A stretch of 64,000 nt of DNA, from NCBI RefSeq assembly GCF_052324685.1, contig NC_135221.1, positions 2,554,626-2,618,625 of the forward strand. The letters run 5' to 3'. This stretch comes from Brachyhypopomus gauderio (taxonomy: Eukaryota; Chordata; Actinopteri; Gymnotiformes; Hypopomidae). Position 1 is the stretch's first letter; each line of letters opens with the position of its first letter. Of this stretch, positions 12,291 through 23,531 are shown piece by piece. Below the pieces are notes generated by a model. It searched no databases. It worked only from the letters and a program-made list of their open reading frames with translations, and was not told the DNA's origin. The translations under genes and the position numbers were made by a program.

Positions 12291-13680
12291 CCTGATTGGC
12301 TAACACTGTACCTCAGTGGAGCTCAAGATTTTATGGAACAATATTGAAAAATGTATGACAAAAAGGTGGAATGACTGAACAGGTGAGTGGATCTCACGAT
12401 TGCCCCTCCCTAGTCTCTGTCTACTTGTTTTTGACTTCCTGGTTTGCTGTTCCATTCATCTCCCTTGTTTTGGTTTCTGAATGTTTGCCCCTCATTTATC
12501 TCCTCCTATCATTGTTCTCACTGTTCATCCCTCATTTATTTATCTGTGTATTTAAACCCAGCATTTTTGGCTCCATGTTTCTGGTCATTGTTCTCTGAGT
12601 CCTGTTGTCTTGTTGTCAATGTGCTATTGTCTGTTTAGTTATTCCTGTAGTTACTTCTATCTCTGTCTGGTTTTGTATTTTATGACTCATCTGCTGCTTT
12701 CTTAGCCTGGTTTGTTAATATTAGACTCATTTTTGTATTCTTCAACAAGTGGATCTTTGTGTCATTGTTTAATATGGTGGATCCAAATGAGCTGGTGACA
12801 CTGAGCATGAATTAATGGTACCAGTGACTCTGGGTGTGGCTTTAGTCTCCGTGGTGACCAGTCTGGATCTGCTGTGTTGGGGAATGACTGGTGTTGTAGT
12901 TGGAAAATCCATATGAACTGGTGTCACTGGGACATTACCAGTGTCAGTGAGGCTGGGTGTGGCCTTAGTCTCCCGGGAGACCAGTATGGGATTTACAGGT
13001 TAGGAGTTTAGTGACTCTGTGAGGACAGTGCAGTGTGTAAAATATGGAGAGAGAAGCTGTGTTTGCTGGTTCTTAAAGCCCACATGGAACTGGTGAGCTG
13101 ATTGTGTCTGCACGAAATGTGACAATTGATTAAAGGAAGGTTGGCTAGGATGTAATGTCTAATAGAACTATACTATAGGACCAAGAGGGTTCAAGTTAAA
13201 TTATTTGACCATGAACACTTTTCTTTACCTCAGTCTGTTTGAGCACAATAATCCTTTTCCTCTTTGTGATTCTGTTGCCAGTGAGAAGTCTGATCTTTAC
13301 CTTATAGAGTTTGGACATATTGGTATGAATATGATAACAGTCTGTGGCATTGCAGTGTAGCTCAGTTACTTTGGGCTGCTGCCATCAGTTGCTGTGGCTC
13401 CTCCCACTTCATGATGACATCCCCCATATGTGGCTCCTCCCACTTATTAATCACATCCCTTCTGTGGCTCCTCCCTCACGCCCAAGAACGTGAAGACTAT
13501 AGGCTGACAGGGTGACTTCTCCTTTTAAAAGTAAACATATAATTTTGCCAGTAAACATAATAGACCAGTAAATTTTACCAGTAAACATAATGTTTATTCT
13601 TTATTTTTTATTTTCCTCAGAAAAAGTGTCCCCTACAACAGATCCTGTCTTGTGTGAGCAGAAACACAACATGACCCCTG
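12291..13680. other. Intergenic, no gene seen
   Basis: Contains receptor upstream-flank sequence (GTGGAACCTGATTGGCTAAC, also near 3044), T/C-rich DNA with CTCCTCCTATCATTGTTCTC like the array at 27.1 kb, and a short triplication of GTGGCTCCTCCCAC near 13395-13470. No exon or conserved frame found. Confidence 0.5.
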
Positions 13681-14600
13681 TCTCAGACAGCAGCTAAACA
13701 GGAGAGTAAACTGATGCTGGTTCTGTATTCATGACAAACTTACCTGAGTACAGTATGATGACCTTACAGAATAACAATACTCCTGCACTGTCAGACTGTG
13801 ATTGGTTAAACTAGGGATGTTCTGGGCAATAAGATTCAGTGTCAGCTCTGAGAAACTGATGAATGTCCCACGTGTGTTAGACTGCAGCACAAGAGTTAAA
13901 CACATTTATCAGGAGGAGAGTGTGTGTCCTCATAATGTAATATCTACATTACACACACCAGACCATTTAGAGGGAGGAGTACAGGATGCACCTTAAATTA
14001 CACTTTGGTGTTTCTGCGTTAATAGTTTGCATGTTTCTGTTTTCACTGTTTTGTACAGCTTTACCTTGTGTGATGTATGTTAGTAATATTAATGAACCTT
14101 GTGTTCCTGTGTGATACACAGAGCAGATTACAAACATGGCAGACTAAATAATCTGGTGACAAAAACACATAGAGGCACATAAGTGATTTATCATTATACT
14201 GATAATATGTGTGGAACATTCATCTAAACATCCAGGCAGCACTATGAGAGTCTGATCAAGATTGTAGTCGTCTGTGGTTTGAGTTGAGCATCTCTGGTCA
14301 AAATAATCCAACCAGCAACAGTCTCACCACCTCCTCCCTCAAACCATCACCCCCCTCTGTTTCAGTGAGAGATCATTATCTGCACTTCTGTTTCCATGAA
14401 GCACTAATAACCAACAGGAAATCAGGCCCCAGTTATGATGTGGTTCAACATTGTATTTCTTTAGTAAAACTTGTTAAAGTGGTCATGATTTATTATTCCC
14501 TCATCTGAAAGAGGGCTCAGCTCTAAGTGAAGTGTAAACTACATCACACACAAGTCTCATGTCACGTGAGTCCATGTGTCCTGCTGGTCATCAGTCACTC
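13680..14600. repeat. Beta block, copy 2
   Basis: Same landmarks as 3230-4030. It also includes the uninterrupted target sites of elements present in other copies: CAGTGAGAGATC at about 14363 (MITE at 20405 elsewhere) and AAGTGTAAACTACATC at about 14530 (hAT at 21199 elsewhere). Confidence 0.75.
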
Positions 14601-15181
14601 TTGTTGTTGAATGACTCCTTAACTAACCATAATTACCCAGAATACACCTGCTTCTCTGAACAAACAGCCTCCTGAACGCAGCTGGCCAATCAGTACTGAG
14701 CTTTCCATGTGCATTTCCTTCCCTCTTTTTGCACATTCTTCATGTGTGACATCATGAGTAAATGTTTCAGACGTTTTAGGACATGGTGTCTTCATACATG
14801 ACAAACGAGAACTCAGATTGTGTGATATCAGAGACCCAATATTGAAATCTATATGAAATAAAAGAGAATTTTTCTAAAGCGTTACATCGTTTTTTGGTGG
14901 CAGAGACACATCTTTACTGTCCATAATAGAACACAACAACACAACAGTGGTGCACGTGTGTAACCTCTCAGAGTGATTCTACATGTTAATGTGCCAATGT
15001 GTTAACAAACAAGTCAGTAAAGTTTTGGCTTCCTTACAGCATTACAATTGTAAATGTTGTGCAAAGCACTGTAGTATGACAAGAGGCCGATGGAAAGTCA
15101 GACTACAAGTTTTTTTTTTTTTTGTACATTAGTTAAAGTGTAGTTTTAAAATTCAACTTCAAAACAAATGTAACTCACAAT
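14601..15181. other. Intergenic flank, no gene seen
   Basis: Parallels 22830-23198 (landmark CTTCATGTGTGACATCATGAG), then AT-rich sequence. Nothing coding recognised. Confidence 0.5.
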
Positions 15182-15343
15182 GATGAATATTGCAGAGGAA
15201 AAAGTTAACTGCTGTATTATTATCCACAGAAGTACGTTCCTGCATCATCTACAGAAGCATTTACAATAGTCAAAGTATTTCTGTTATTTACGCAATCTAA
15301 GTATCTAGACTGGAATCATCATTGCAGAGAAATGTTCAGACAT
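15182..15343 (-). pseudogene. Leader-V fusion remnant 1
   Basis: The leader (start codon 15343, MSEHFSAMMIPV) runs without intron into the last third of a V exon (NTLTIVNASVDDAGTYFCG). The leader-V intron and the first two thirds of the V domain are missing. Stops in the leader part and after the second Cys make it non-coding. The same fusion occurs at 23199-23368 and 56788-56946. Confidence 0.75.
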
Positions 15344-15534
15344 CAGAGGAGACAGTTTGAAAAGAAGCTACTGCCAATCTTACCAAACTACACAAGTTCT
15401 CAGATTTCATAACTCAAAATCTCATTAACTGATTAAAGTCCTGTACAGTGGTTCTCAGAGATGAATATGATGTTATAGAATGAACCAGTAGATAAAAATA
15501 TACCCTAATGATCAGAAAACATCACAACAGGGAA

Positions 15535-15870
15535 TAAAGACTTAGAGAGTACAGAGTTAAACAGGGAATAAAGACGTAGAGAGTACAGAGTTGAACAGGG
15601 AATAAAGACTTAGAGAGTACAGAGTTGAACAGGGAATAAAGACGTAGAGAGTACAGAGTTGAACAGGGAATAAAGACATAGAGAGTACAGAGTTGAACAG
15701 GGAATAAAGACGTAGAGAGTACAGAGTTGAACAGGGAATAAAGACGTAGAGAGTACAGAGATGAACAGGGAATAAAGACTTAGAGAGTACAGAGTTGAAC
15801 AGGGAATAAAGACATAGAGAGTACAGAGTTGAACAGGGAATAAAGACTTAGAGACTACAGAGTTGAACAG
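15535..15870. repeat. 34-bp minisatellite downstream of receptor gene 2
   Basis: About ten units of GAACAGGGAATAAAGACGTA plus GAGAGTACAGAGTT. A short array of the same unit lies at 24178-24280, and single units near 57130-57180, always just beyond a class-A tail exon. Confidence 0.9.
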
Positions 15871-15950
15871 CACATATTTTCCAACACTGCATGTTCCAGT
15901 AAAGAGAGAATGTATCCAGACTTCCCTTATGATTCTAGAGAGGAAGAGAG

Positions 15951-18900
15951 CTAATAATCTAGATGATAGTCAGTAAGAGCTGCACGTTTCACTTCAGAGT
16001 AGACGCTGTCTTCAGGTCGTCCTCTCTTCTCCTGTCCTCTTTTGGTCTTCCTCTCTTTGAAATGAATGGCAGCATAATTCAGCTCTTCAGTATCATGTTG
16101 CTGTGGGAATGAACAATAATGTTTAGTGAACATCACTGTCATTCTGAGTCTTATGTAGAACAGGACGACTAGTGTGAGACACAGAGACAGTGAGACTCCT
16201 TCTCCTCCTCTACACCACTGCAGTGTGTCTGTCTCGTACAGCAGATTATATCAGGGTAGAAACAATCACTAACAGCTACTGTTGTCATATATATGATTAG
16301 CATGTTACTGTTTTTAAAAATATTTCAATTTCTTAGTCATGATTTGTTATGTCAGCTGATGTCACATCTAAAATGAAACTATAAACCTGGAGAAAGACGT
16401 TTAACTAATAATGTTATGAAAGAACAACTGTACAAGTTGTACCTGATTGGTTGTTTGCTCCATCACATCTTGTTGAGATTTCATTGAAGTTGGGAAAAAT
16501 ACAGCATTAATTGTACATGTATCAAGGAATACTACCTGTATACCAAGTTTATTGCAGAATTATTATCAATATTTTTAATATTCCTAAATATAAATGTAGT
16601 ATGAAGTTGTGAATTATAATAGGTTGGTCCTCCTGTCCTTTATGAACACTCACCATTGTCATGTTCAGAGTGTTTCATCTTCCAAATAGTTATGGCTTGA
16701 GCAGTGATTACACACACACACACTCCCAACACTGCTCCAAGACACATCACTACCAGATTTACTGTAACACATTTAGACACATTACCACCAGATTTACTGT
16801 AACACATTTAGACACATTACCACCAGATTTACTGTAACAAATTTAAACACATCACTACCAGATTTACTGTAACACATTTAGACACATCACTACCAGATTT
16901 ACTGTAACACATTTAAACACATCGCTACCAGATTTACTGTAACACATTTAGACACATTACCACCAGATTTACTGTAACACATTTAGAAACATTACCACCA
17001 GATTTACTGTAACACATTTAGACACATCACTACCAGATTTACTGTAACACATTTAGACACATCACTACCAGATACACTGTAACACACTTAGACACATCAC
17101 TACCAGATTTACTGTAACACATTTAGACACATCACTACCAGATTTACTGTAACACATTTAGACACATCACTACCAGATACACTGTAACACATTTAGACAC
17201 ATCACTACCAGATTTACTGTAACACATTGACACATCACTACCAGATTTACTGTAACACATTTAGACACATCGCTACCAGATTTACTGTAACACATTTAGA
17301 CACATCACTACCAGATTTACTGTAACACATTTAGACACATCACTACCAGATTTACTGTAACACATTTTTATGAATAAATTGTAATCTAAAAATCTTCTGT
17401 GATAATCACTTTAAAGGAAAAAGGCTCAAAGATACTTGCTTGTTTTTTCTGCTCTGCTCTGATTACATCCATGTTCAGTTTGGTTTTTTAACCCTGCATG
17501 GCCAATAAAATGTATATATTACCAAACCAGGATCGGCTGTGTGTGTCTGTATGTAAAGAGAGGGAGATGCATGTTGTGTGTGTGTGTGTGTGTGTGTTCT
17601 GCACTAGTGACAATAAACCAACTATTGCGTTGTGAACAGACTCTACAGGTGAATTCTGAGACACTGATATGCACAACACTTGATATCCTAGTGTAACACG
17701 AATACTGTAAATGCAAGTTGATCTTCATTTAATCTCGGTGTGCTTCAAATGGGTAAACTAGATTTTTCTGGAAAAGATAGTTTCTTCATGAAACACTTTT
17801 GGGTGTTAAATAAAACCTTGAAGGTCAGATTTCTGTAATCACTTTATTTGTTCAATATGAGACTAAATGATACGTGTGTGGTTGTTCAGCAGGTACTTTT
17901 ACTTAAAAAAAAAAACAAAAAAAAAACATATGTAGTCCACACACCGTACAAATGATTCTATTTAAAACAGCAGTTCCTTCATAAAACACTTGTATCTTCT
18001 ATATAGATCCTTGAATGGCAGGTTAATGTGATAATCTCTGTACTTAATACAGACTTCTACTCGCCTGATTTTGGCGTGATTAGACCCTATTCCTGCACTG
18101 TCAGACTCTGGTTTAACTCTGGATGTTCTGGTAAATAAAATACAAACAGTCTCAGCTTGTAGTTCATCCTGGTTTCCCTCATGTGCTTAAACAAGTGTAG
18201 AAACTGAAGAATTTGTAGGAACTTATTAAAGATGTGAATCTTAAAGCAAGAACTTTTATAAAACATGTATGTTGTATCACTGTGCAGTCCACAGTGTAAA
18301 ATTATTACTTTTATACAGAAGAGATATTTATTCTCTGCTTCATAAAATTGCAGTATAACATCAATATTAACATGTTAAGAAGTTTAAGAGAAATGTATTT
18401 ACCTGTCATATTGATGAATGTAGCAGATGAAAAGTTAACTGCTGTATTATATATCTCTCCACAGAAGTACGTTCCTGCATCACCTCCAGTAGCATTTACA
18501 ATAGTCAGAGTGTTTATGCTGTTAATCCACTTTATTATGAATCTGAAGTTGTTGAATGGATATGTTGGTATGCTCGCCTTATTTGTATACACAGTTCCTA
18601 CTTGCTGAGGCTCCTGCTTCAGTCTTTGTTTGTACCAAATGTAAAGATGATCATCAGATATTCCTTCAAATGTGCAGTTAAGAGTGATATTTGTTCCAGG
18701 TTCAATCAGGACTTCTTGTTTAACAGCATCTGTAGTTTGAACAGGACCTATAAAATTAAACCAAGTCAGATCAAAGACAAAATGTGGACAAAATTGCATT
18801 CGTAGCATGTAATATATATCAATAATACAACATCAGAAATACAGAAACATGTTATAAACGCAGGTAAAGATTTGGATATCATACATATCTTGTAGAGAAC

Positions 18901-18951
18901 AAATAGAAATATCCAGACTGGAATCATCATTTCAGAGAAATGTGCAGACAT
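15951..18951 (-). CDS. NITR-like inhibitory receptor gene 2 (class A tail)
   Basis: Exons: leader 18885-18951, V 18403-18747, transmembrane 16654-16761, connector 16443-16468 (or 16443-16483), tail 15951-16100. Leader MSAHFSEMMIPVWIFLFVLY. The V domain has Cys (NITLNCTF), YIWYKQ and DAGTYFC, and no J motif. The transmembrane exon (NLVVMCLGAVLGVCVCVITA) has no charged residue in its core. The tail holds two ITIMs, LNYAAI and SVYSEV, which in this family recruit SH2 phosphatases such as SHP-1. Odd point: the usual connector acceptor CACAG is CTTCAA here. The next AG (ACAAG before ATGTGATGG) is phase-compatible and would give 231 aa lacking five codons. The V-transmembrane intron contains the 35-bp minisatellite. 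NITR assignment rests on architecture and motifs; another teleost Ig receptor family is possible. Confidence 0.75.
16143..16250 (-). other. Possible alternative transmembrane segment joined to the tail exon
   Basis: The tail-exon frame of gene 2 stays open upstream of its acceptor and reads TLQWCRGGEGVSLSLCLTLV then VLFYIRLRM, a hydrophobic run followed by Arg residues like a stop-transfer. An AG at GAGACAG gives a phase-1 start that would splice in frame to the V exon. Equivalent sequence lies at about 49587-49697 and 57456-57560 with only a 3-bp indel. An exon of this kind would give a receptor with a different membrane span. Confidence 0.35.
16741..17366 (-). repeat. 35-bp minisatellite spanning the transmembrane-exon acceptor, 18 copies
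   Basis: Unit (minus strand): TGTGTTACAG, then TAAATCTGGTAGTGATGTGTC. Each unit carries the AG acceptor and the first 20 or so bases of the transmembrane exon. Three units have a variant (GTATCTGG) and one is shorter. The lowest-coordinate unit is the real exon start (16761). The homologous arrays have 3 units at 51231-51330 and 7 at 58091-58333. Confidence 0.9.
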
Positions 18952-19009
18952 CAGGGGAGACTGACAGAGAAACTGACAAACTAACCAAACTTCATGAACC
19001 GTTAGGTCT

Positions 19010-19035
19010 CACGAGTCAAAATCTCATTGGCTGGT
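19010..19035 (-). promoter_or_regulatory. Conserved CCAAT box upstream of gene 2
   Basis: On the minus strand CAGCCAATGAGATTTTGACT lies about 75-80 bp upstream of the start codon at 18951. The same block precedes the genes at 25.6, 38.8, 53.0 and 61.3 kb and the remnant at 56.9 kb. The role as promoter element is inferred from position and conservation. Confidence 0.5.
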
Positions 19036-19369
19036 AAAAGTCACATGGTCCTGTTCTGTCCTGTTGTCTTCAAACCTTGTTTGGCCATCAGCAGTGTCTG
19101 ATCTCCTTTATTACATGATTAAGTAGTTTTGTTTGTGCAAAAATCCCAGATACCTACCTAAATAAACATAATATAGGACACTTCTGTATTAATTTTTTGG
19201 ATTTAGATTTTAATACTTTAATCATTCAAGTTCACTGGGTGTTGACAGAATGATAGGAGTTTATCTAGTGTAATGTGTGATTTTTGAAATTCACAAACAG
19301 CACAGACAAACACACACACCAAGACGCACACACGGAAATTACAACACATAGGCACACCAACACCCCCGT

Positions 19370-19650
19370 ATGGAGGGGTCAGGACCCCCGTATGGAGGGG
19401 TCAGGGGCTGTACCGTGACAGATCCCCACACCAAGAGCAACTCTTCCTGGAGCACCCAGCTCCACTAGCTCGTCCCCAGACCCACAACAAAGAAAACAAC
19501 CTAATACTAACAGGAAGAGAGATGAGAACAGAGACGAGATAAACACTGGGACAGGGATGGTCACAAACACACATACAGGTACATTCACTACAACAAGAAC
19601 AAAAGGGAACAAGACAATTGGGAGAAATACAGGGACAGACAAACATAATG
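19370..19650 (-). mobile_element. LTR-element fragment (family D), copy 1
   Basis: Minus orientation: a stretch reading SVPVFLPIVLFPFVLVVVNV, then a G-rich tract and an LTR start TGTCACGGTACAGCCCCTGA with a 25-bp tandem repeat (CCTCCATACGGGGGTC). Same fragment at 26.0-26.4, 39.1-39.45 and 53.35-53.7 kb, so it was copied with the receptor units. It is a broken piece without enzymatic domains. Confidence 0.6.
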
Positions 19651-19730
19651 TAAATGTAAATGTGCCATATTTGTCAATTGTGATTTTTTTTTTTTCACCG
19701 CAATCAAAACTGCGAAATCTGTGCAGTTAG

Positions 19731-19733
<3 letters not shown>

Positions 19734-19768
<35 letters not shown>

Positions 19769-19783
19769 CACACACACACACAC
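19734..19783. repeat. (AC)n microsatellite
   Basis: Same position within the unit as the tracts at 39509-39586 and 53767-53859. Confidence 0.9.
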
Positions 19784-19789
19784 AGTATG

Positions 19790-21198
19790 ATGACCTTACA
19801 GAATAACACTACTCCTGCACTGTCCAGCTGTGATTGGTTTAACTCAGGATGTCCTGGCCAATAAGATTCAGTGTCAGCTCTGATAAAGTGATAAATGTCC
19901 CACGTGTGTTAGACTGCAGCACAAGAATTAAACACATTTATCAGGAGGAGAGCGTGAGTGTCCCCATAATGCAATATCTACATTACACACACCAGACCAT
20001 TTAGAGGGAGGAGTACAGGATGCACTTTAAATTACACTTTGGTGTTTCTACTTAAAAAATTTGCATGTTTCTGTTTTCATTGTTTTGTACAACTTTACCT
20101 TGTGTGGTGTATGTCAGTAATATTAATGAACCCTGTGTTCCTGTGTGATACACAGAGCAGATTACAAACATGGCAGACTAAATAATCCAGAGACAAAAAC
20201 ACATAGAGGCACATAAGTGATTTATCATTATACTGATAATATGTGTGGAACGTTCATCTAAACATCCAGGCAGTACTATGAGAGTCTGAACAAGATTGTA
20301 GTCGTCTGTGGTTTGAGTTGAGCATCTCTGGTCAAAATAATCCAGCCAGCAACAGTCTCACCCCCCCCCCCCCCCCAAACCATCACCCCCCTCTGTTTCA
20401 GTGAGGGCGTACTCACACTAGGCACGGTTTGCTCGTTCCGTGCTGGGGCCCGGTTATCCCCCCTCCCAACTCCCCCGCTGGCCTGCACTCACACTCGCTT
20501 CAGCAACCCGGCCCGAGCACGCTTACGTCATCACAACGCCGCTTTATTTGGAAAAAAGCGCGCTCGCACAACACTATAGAGTTCACGATTCTCTTTTTAT
20601 TGTATTTTTGGAGTCGTTTTGGGAGTGCAGAAACACGGTGCAAGCACAGATTTATCGATAATTTAACACAACAATTGTCTGCTAATCGCTTTGCCGCTAT
20701 GACTGTTTAACGTGAGCGTCGCATCACTGATGTCATGTTTGAGTTCCAGCGAAATGAACCAATCAGACGAGGCACCAAGCGGGCCCGGGCACGGATAGCG
20801 CTCACACTAGAAGCGAACCGTGCCCGAGTCCACATGAATCGTGCCCTGGCCCACCTCTTCAAAGCGGGCCCGAGCACGGTTAACTGATCCGGGCCCGGGC
20901 ACGGTTGGAGCGCTCACACTAGCCAAACGAACCGTGCTTCGGCAGGCAACCGTGCCCGGGCCCGGATCACAGAGCCTAGTGTGAGTACGCCCTGAGAGAT
21001 CATTATCTGCACTTCTGTTTTCATAAAGCAAGAATAACCAACAGGAAATCAGGCACTAGTCATGTTTAAACGTGCCAGTCATATTCTTTAGTTATGATGT
21101 GGTTCAACATTGTATTTCTTTAGTAAAATTTGTTAAAGTGGTCATGATTTATTAGTCCTTAATCTGAAAGAGGGCTCAGCTCTAAGTGAAGTGTAAAC
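19790..21198. repeat. Beta block, copy 3, interrupted by a MITE
   Basis: Same landmarks as 3230-4030 and 13680-14600. Continuity is broken at 20405-20992 by a MITE, and the block ends at the hAT insertion at 21199. Confidence 0.75.
20405..20992. mobile_element. 588-bp MITE with 19-bp inverted ends and TGA duplication
   Basis: Ends GGGCGTACTCACACTAGGC and its reverse complement are perfect. TGA flanks both sides, and the paralogous block at about 14363 has the single TGA (CAGTGAGAGATC), proving the insertion limits. A 3-bp duplication and G-rich ends fit the PIF/Harbinger group, although TGA is not the usual TWA. Internally it holds inverted GC-rich motifs (GGGCCCGGGCACGG and relatives) that could fold. 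No long conserved frame. Confidence 0.8.
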
Positions 21199-22818
21199 CA
21201 GGGGTTCTCAACTGGTCTCAGCCCGGGACCCACTTTTTCTCATTGTCATTAAGTCACGACCCATTAAAGAAAAAAAAGTTGTAGGTTGCCATACACTTTA
21301 TGTAATACAACTTGTTTGGTGGTCTTATGAAGGACCTTTTAAAAGTTATTGAAATTATTTAAAAAAACAGAGTATGTAGTGTTCTGGGGCCTTCACGACC
21401 GCCCCTTGCGTCCGTGTTAAGGTAATTTGTAGACGGTGCCTTAGACGTTGCAGTGGTGAAAGTTGCACATTTAAAATAACATGTTGTCTGCTATTTAAAA
21501 TACGTCTATTCCTGACGTAAACAAAGTTGTAGATGTTTGTCTTAAAAGCCCTATCCGGACGGGATTAGTTTCTCAGGGGGTCCTGGGGTAATTTTCTCTT
21601 TTACGGGGGGTCCTCTGTGATTTTAATCCCGTCCGGAACGAGCATGTCCGTGTTTTTCTCAGACGTCCTCAGAGAAAATTACAGGCGGAATTACCTACTG
21701 TTTTTCGCTGTACTCCGTGGTCGTCTGGTAATTTTAGTCCCGTCCGGATCCACATGTCTGAGTTTATACATGCAGACATCACCTCGCGTTTAATAAAACA
21801 GCTATATGTCCACTGCCACGCACCGTAGTTACACGTTGGGCGCGCGTTTTCACGGAGATCCACGTAAAGACAGCGGCGAGCGAAAATGGATTTACTGGAT
21901 TTTTTAATGGATTTATTTTATTTTATTTAACGGATTTATTTAGCTATTTACATTCATTAGCGATTTTTTATAATGTGTTTTCTGTATTGGTTTAACAAAA
22001 TAGCTTAACTTAAACGGAGATCTTAAATGCTGAACTGAACAGTAGTAAAGTTAAAAGTTAAAAAGGAATCGTCAGAGTTGGCAGTGTGACATTATTAAAC
22101 ATGCTATCACGTGACAAGGCGATGTCATGTGACCGAGAAAGCCAAAAACTCACGGGTCCTCCTGTTTTTTCAATTGCTGTCCGGATGCAAGAGTTTTATC
22201 ACTGAGTACAAGGGTGAAATATTTTTCACAGACGTCCCCCTGAAAAACTAATCCCGTCCGGATAGGGCTAGTTGCCAGAAATAAGAATTTTCATATTCTG
22301 GCACTTTTGCTAATACTGTCAAAGTTATTGAAGAAAGAATTAAGAATATGTGAACGTGAAACAAACTTTACTAGTATGCATACGAGTGACTTTTGATCCC
22401 ATTAAAATTACCTTAAAACTATGTACAATTATAAAGAAGCGTGTCCTCTTTGGGTCCGACACAGAGATACGGTCTCTGGTCCGACAGAGATGTGAAAAAA
22501 TGCGATATTTTTCGCTTGGCCATTTTCAATGCTTAGCGATTAGCGCTCCGCTGCTTTGCGAGTCACGCTGGTGATCAGATTCCCGCATTTGTTGATGGGG
22601 AGTGAAATAATTATATTACTCGCAAATTTAAATTTATGGTCGCGATTGCGACGATTTTAGTCGCAATCTGGAGCCCTGGCATGTCTGACGGGTATCTTTC
22701 TGTCTTTTTTCAGGATAAAAGATGAGTACAAAATTAGAAGAGTAGCATATTAATTTTTTTACAAACTGTCCGCGACCCACCCAGAACGTGTCCGCGACCC
22801 ACCAGTTGAGAATCACTG
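21199..22818. mobile_element. hAT element with perfect 8-bp duplication, carrying a nested MITE
   Basis: Ends CAGGGGTTCTCAACTGG at 21199 and CCAGTTGAGAATCACTG at 22818 are imperfect inverted repeats. GTGTAAAC flanks both sides (21191-21198, 22819-22826), and the paralog at about 14530 has it once. An 8-bp duplication and CAG...CTG ends mark the hAT superfamily. Excluding the nested MITE (21547-22269) about 0.9 kb remains, with no transposase, so it is non-autonomous. Confidence 0.85.
21547..22269. mobile_element. 723-bp MITE nested in the hAT element
   Basis: Long inverted ends (AGCCCTATCCGGACGGGATT extending to about 34 bp with one mismatch). The motif CCCGTCCGGA recurs inside (about 21626 and 21733). 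A 64-codon minus frame is shared with the copy at 23532-24177 but has no recognised domain. Superfamily not determined, because no clear duplication is visible. Confidence 0.75.
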
Positions 22819-23198
22819 GTGTAAACTACATCACACACACACGTCTCATGTCACGTGAGTCCATGTGTCCTGCAGGACATCAATCACTCTTGTTGTTGAC
22901 TGACTTCATGATTAACCATGATTACCCAGAATACACCTGCATCTCTGAACAAACAGCCCTCTGAACGCAGCTGGCCAATCAGAACTGAGCTTTCCACGTG
23001 CATTTCCTTCCCTCTTTTTACTCATTCTTCATGTGTGACATCATGAGTAAATGTTTCCCCGTGTGTTCTGGCTTCCTTACAGCATTACAATTGTAAATGT
23101 TGTGCAAAACACTGTAGTATGACAAGAGGCTGGTGTTTTTGGTGTTTTGTACAAGTGTAGTTTTAAATTTCAACAACTTCAAAACAAATGTAACTCAC
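22819..23198. other. Receptor-unit flank, no gene
   Basis: Parallel to 14530-15181 (landmarks TCATGTCACGTGAGTCCATG and ACATCATGAGTAAATGTTTC). Nothing coding seen. Confidence 0.55.
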
Positions 23199-23368
23199 TG
23201 ATGAATGTAGCAGAGGACAAGTTAATTGCTGTTGTATCTATTTTCTCTCCACAGAAGTACGTTCCTGCATCATCCCCAGTAGTATTTACAATAGTCAAAG
23301 TGGTTCTGTTATTTATGCACTTTAAGTATCCAGACTGGAGTCATCATTGCAGAGAAATGTGCAGACAT
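23199..23368 (-). pseudogene. Leader-V fusion remnant 2
   Basis: The leader MSAHFSAMMTPVWIL is joined directly to the V-exon end (TTLTIVNTTGDDAGTYFCGE, ending before a GTGAG donor). The joint falls at the same place as in the remnants at 15.3 and 56.9 kb. Leader and V parts are in different frames here, with a stop soon after the joint. A weakened CCAAT block (ATTGACTGAC) lies upstream near 23447. Confidence 0.75.
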
Positions 23369-23531
23369 CAGAGGAAACAGTTTGAAAAAAGCTACTGCCA
23401 AACTTACCAAACTTCAGTTCTCAGACGTCATAACTCAAAATCTCATTGACTGACTAAAGTCCTGTACAGTGGTTCTCAGGGATTACTGTGATGTGATACT
23501 TTATTGTTGAACCAGTAGAAACAAAATATAC

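Noticed and set aside
15610-15873. 87-codon repeat protein on the minus strand
   Set aside because: A 34-bp minisatellite happens to stay open; it lies beyond the stop codon of gene 2.
16741-17366. CRISPR-like array
   Set aside because: Contiguous 35-bp tandem units with no unique spacers, in a vertebrate intron.
21669-21863. 64-codon conserved small protein (also 23579-23773)
   Set aside because: The two copies belong to the same MITE, so similarity reflects copying, not selection.
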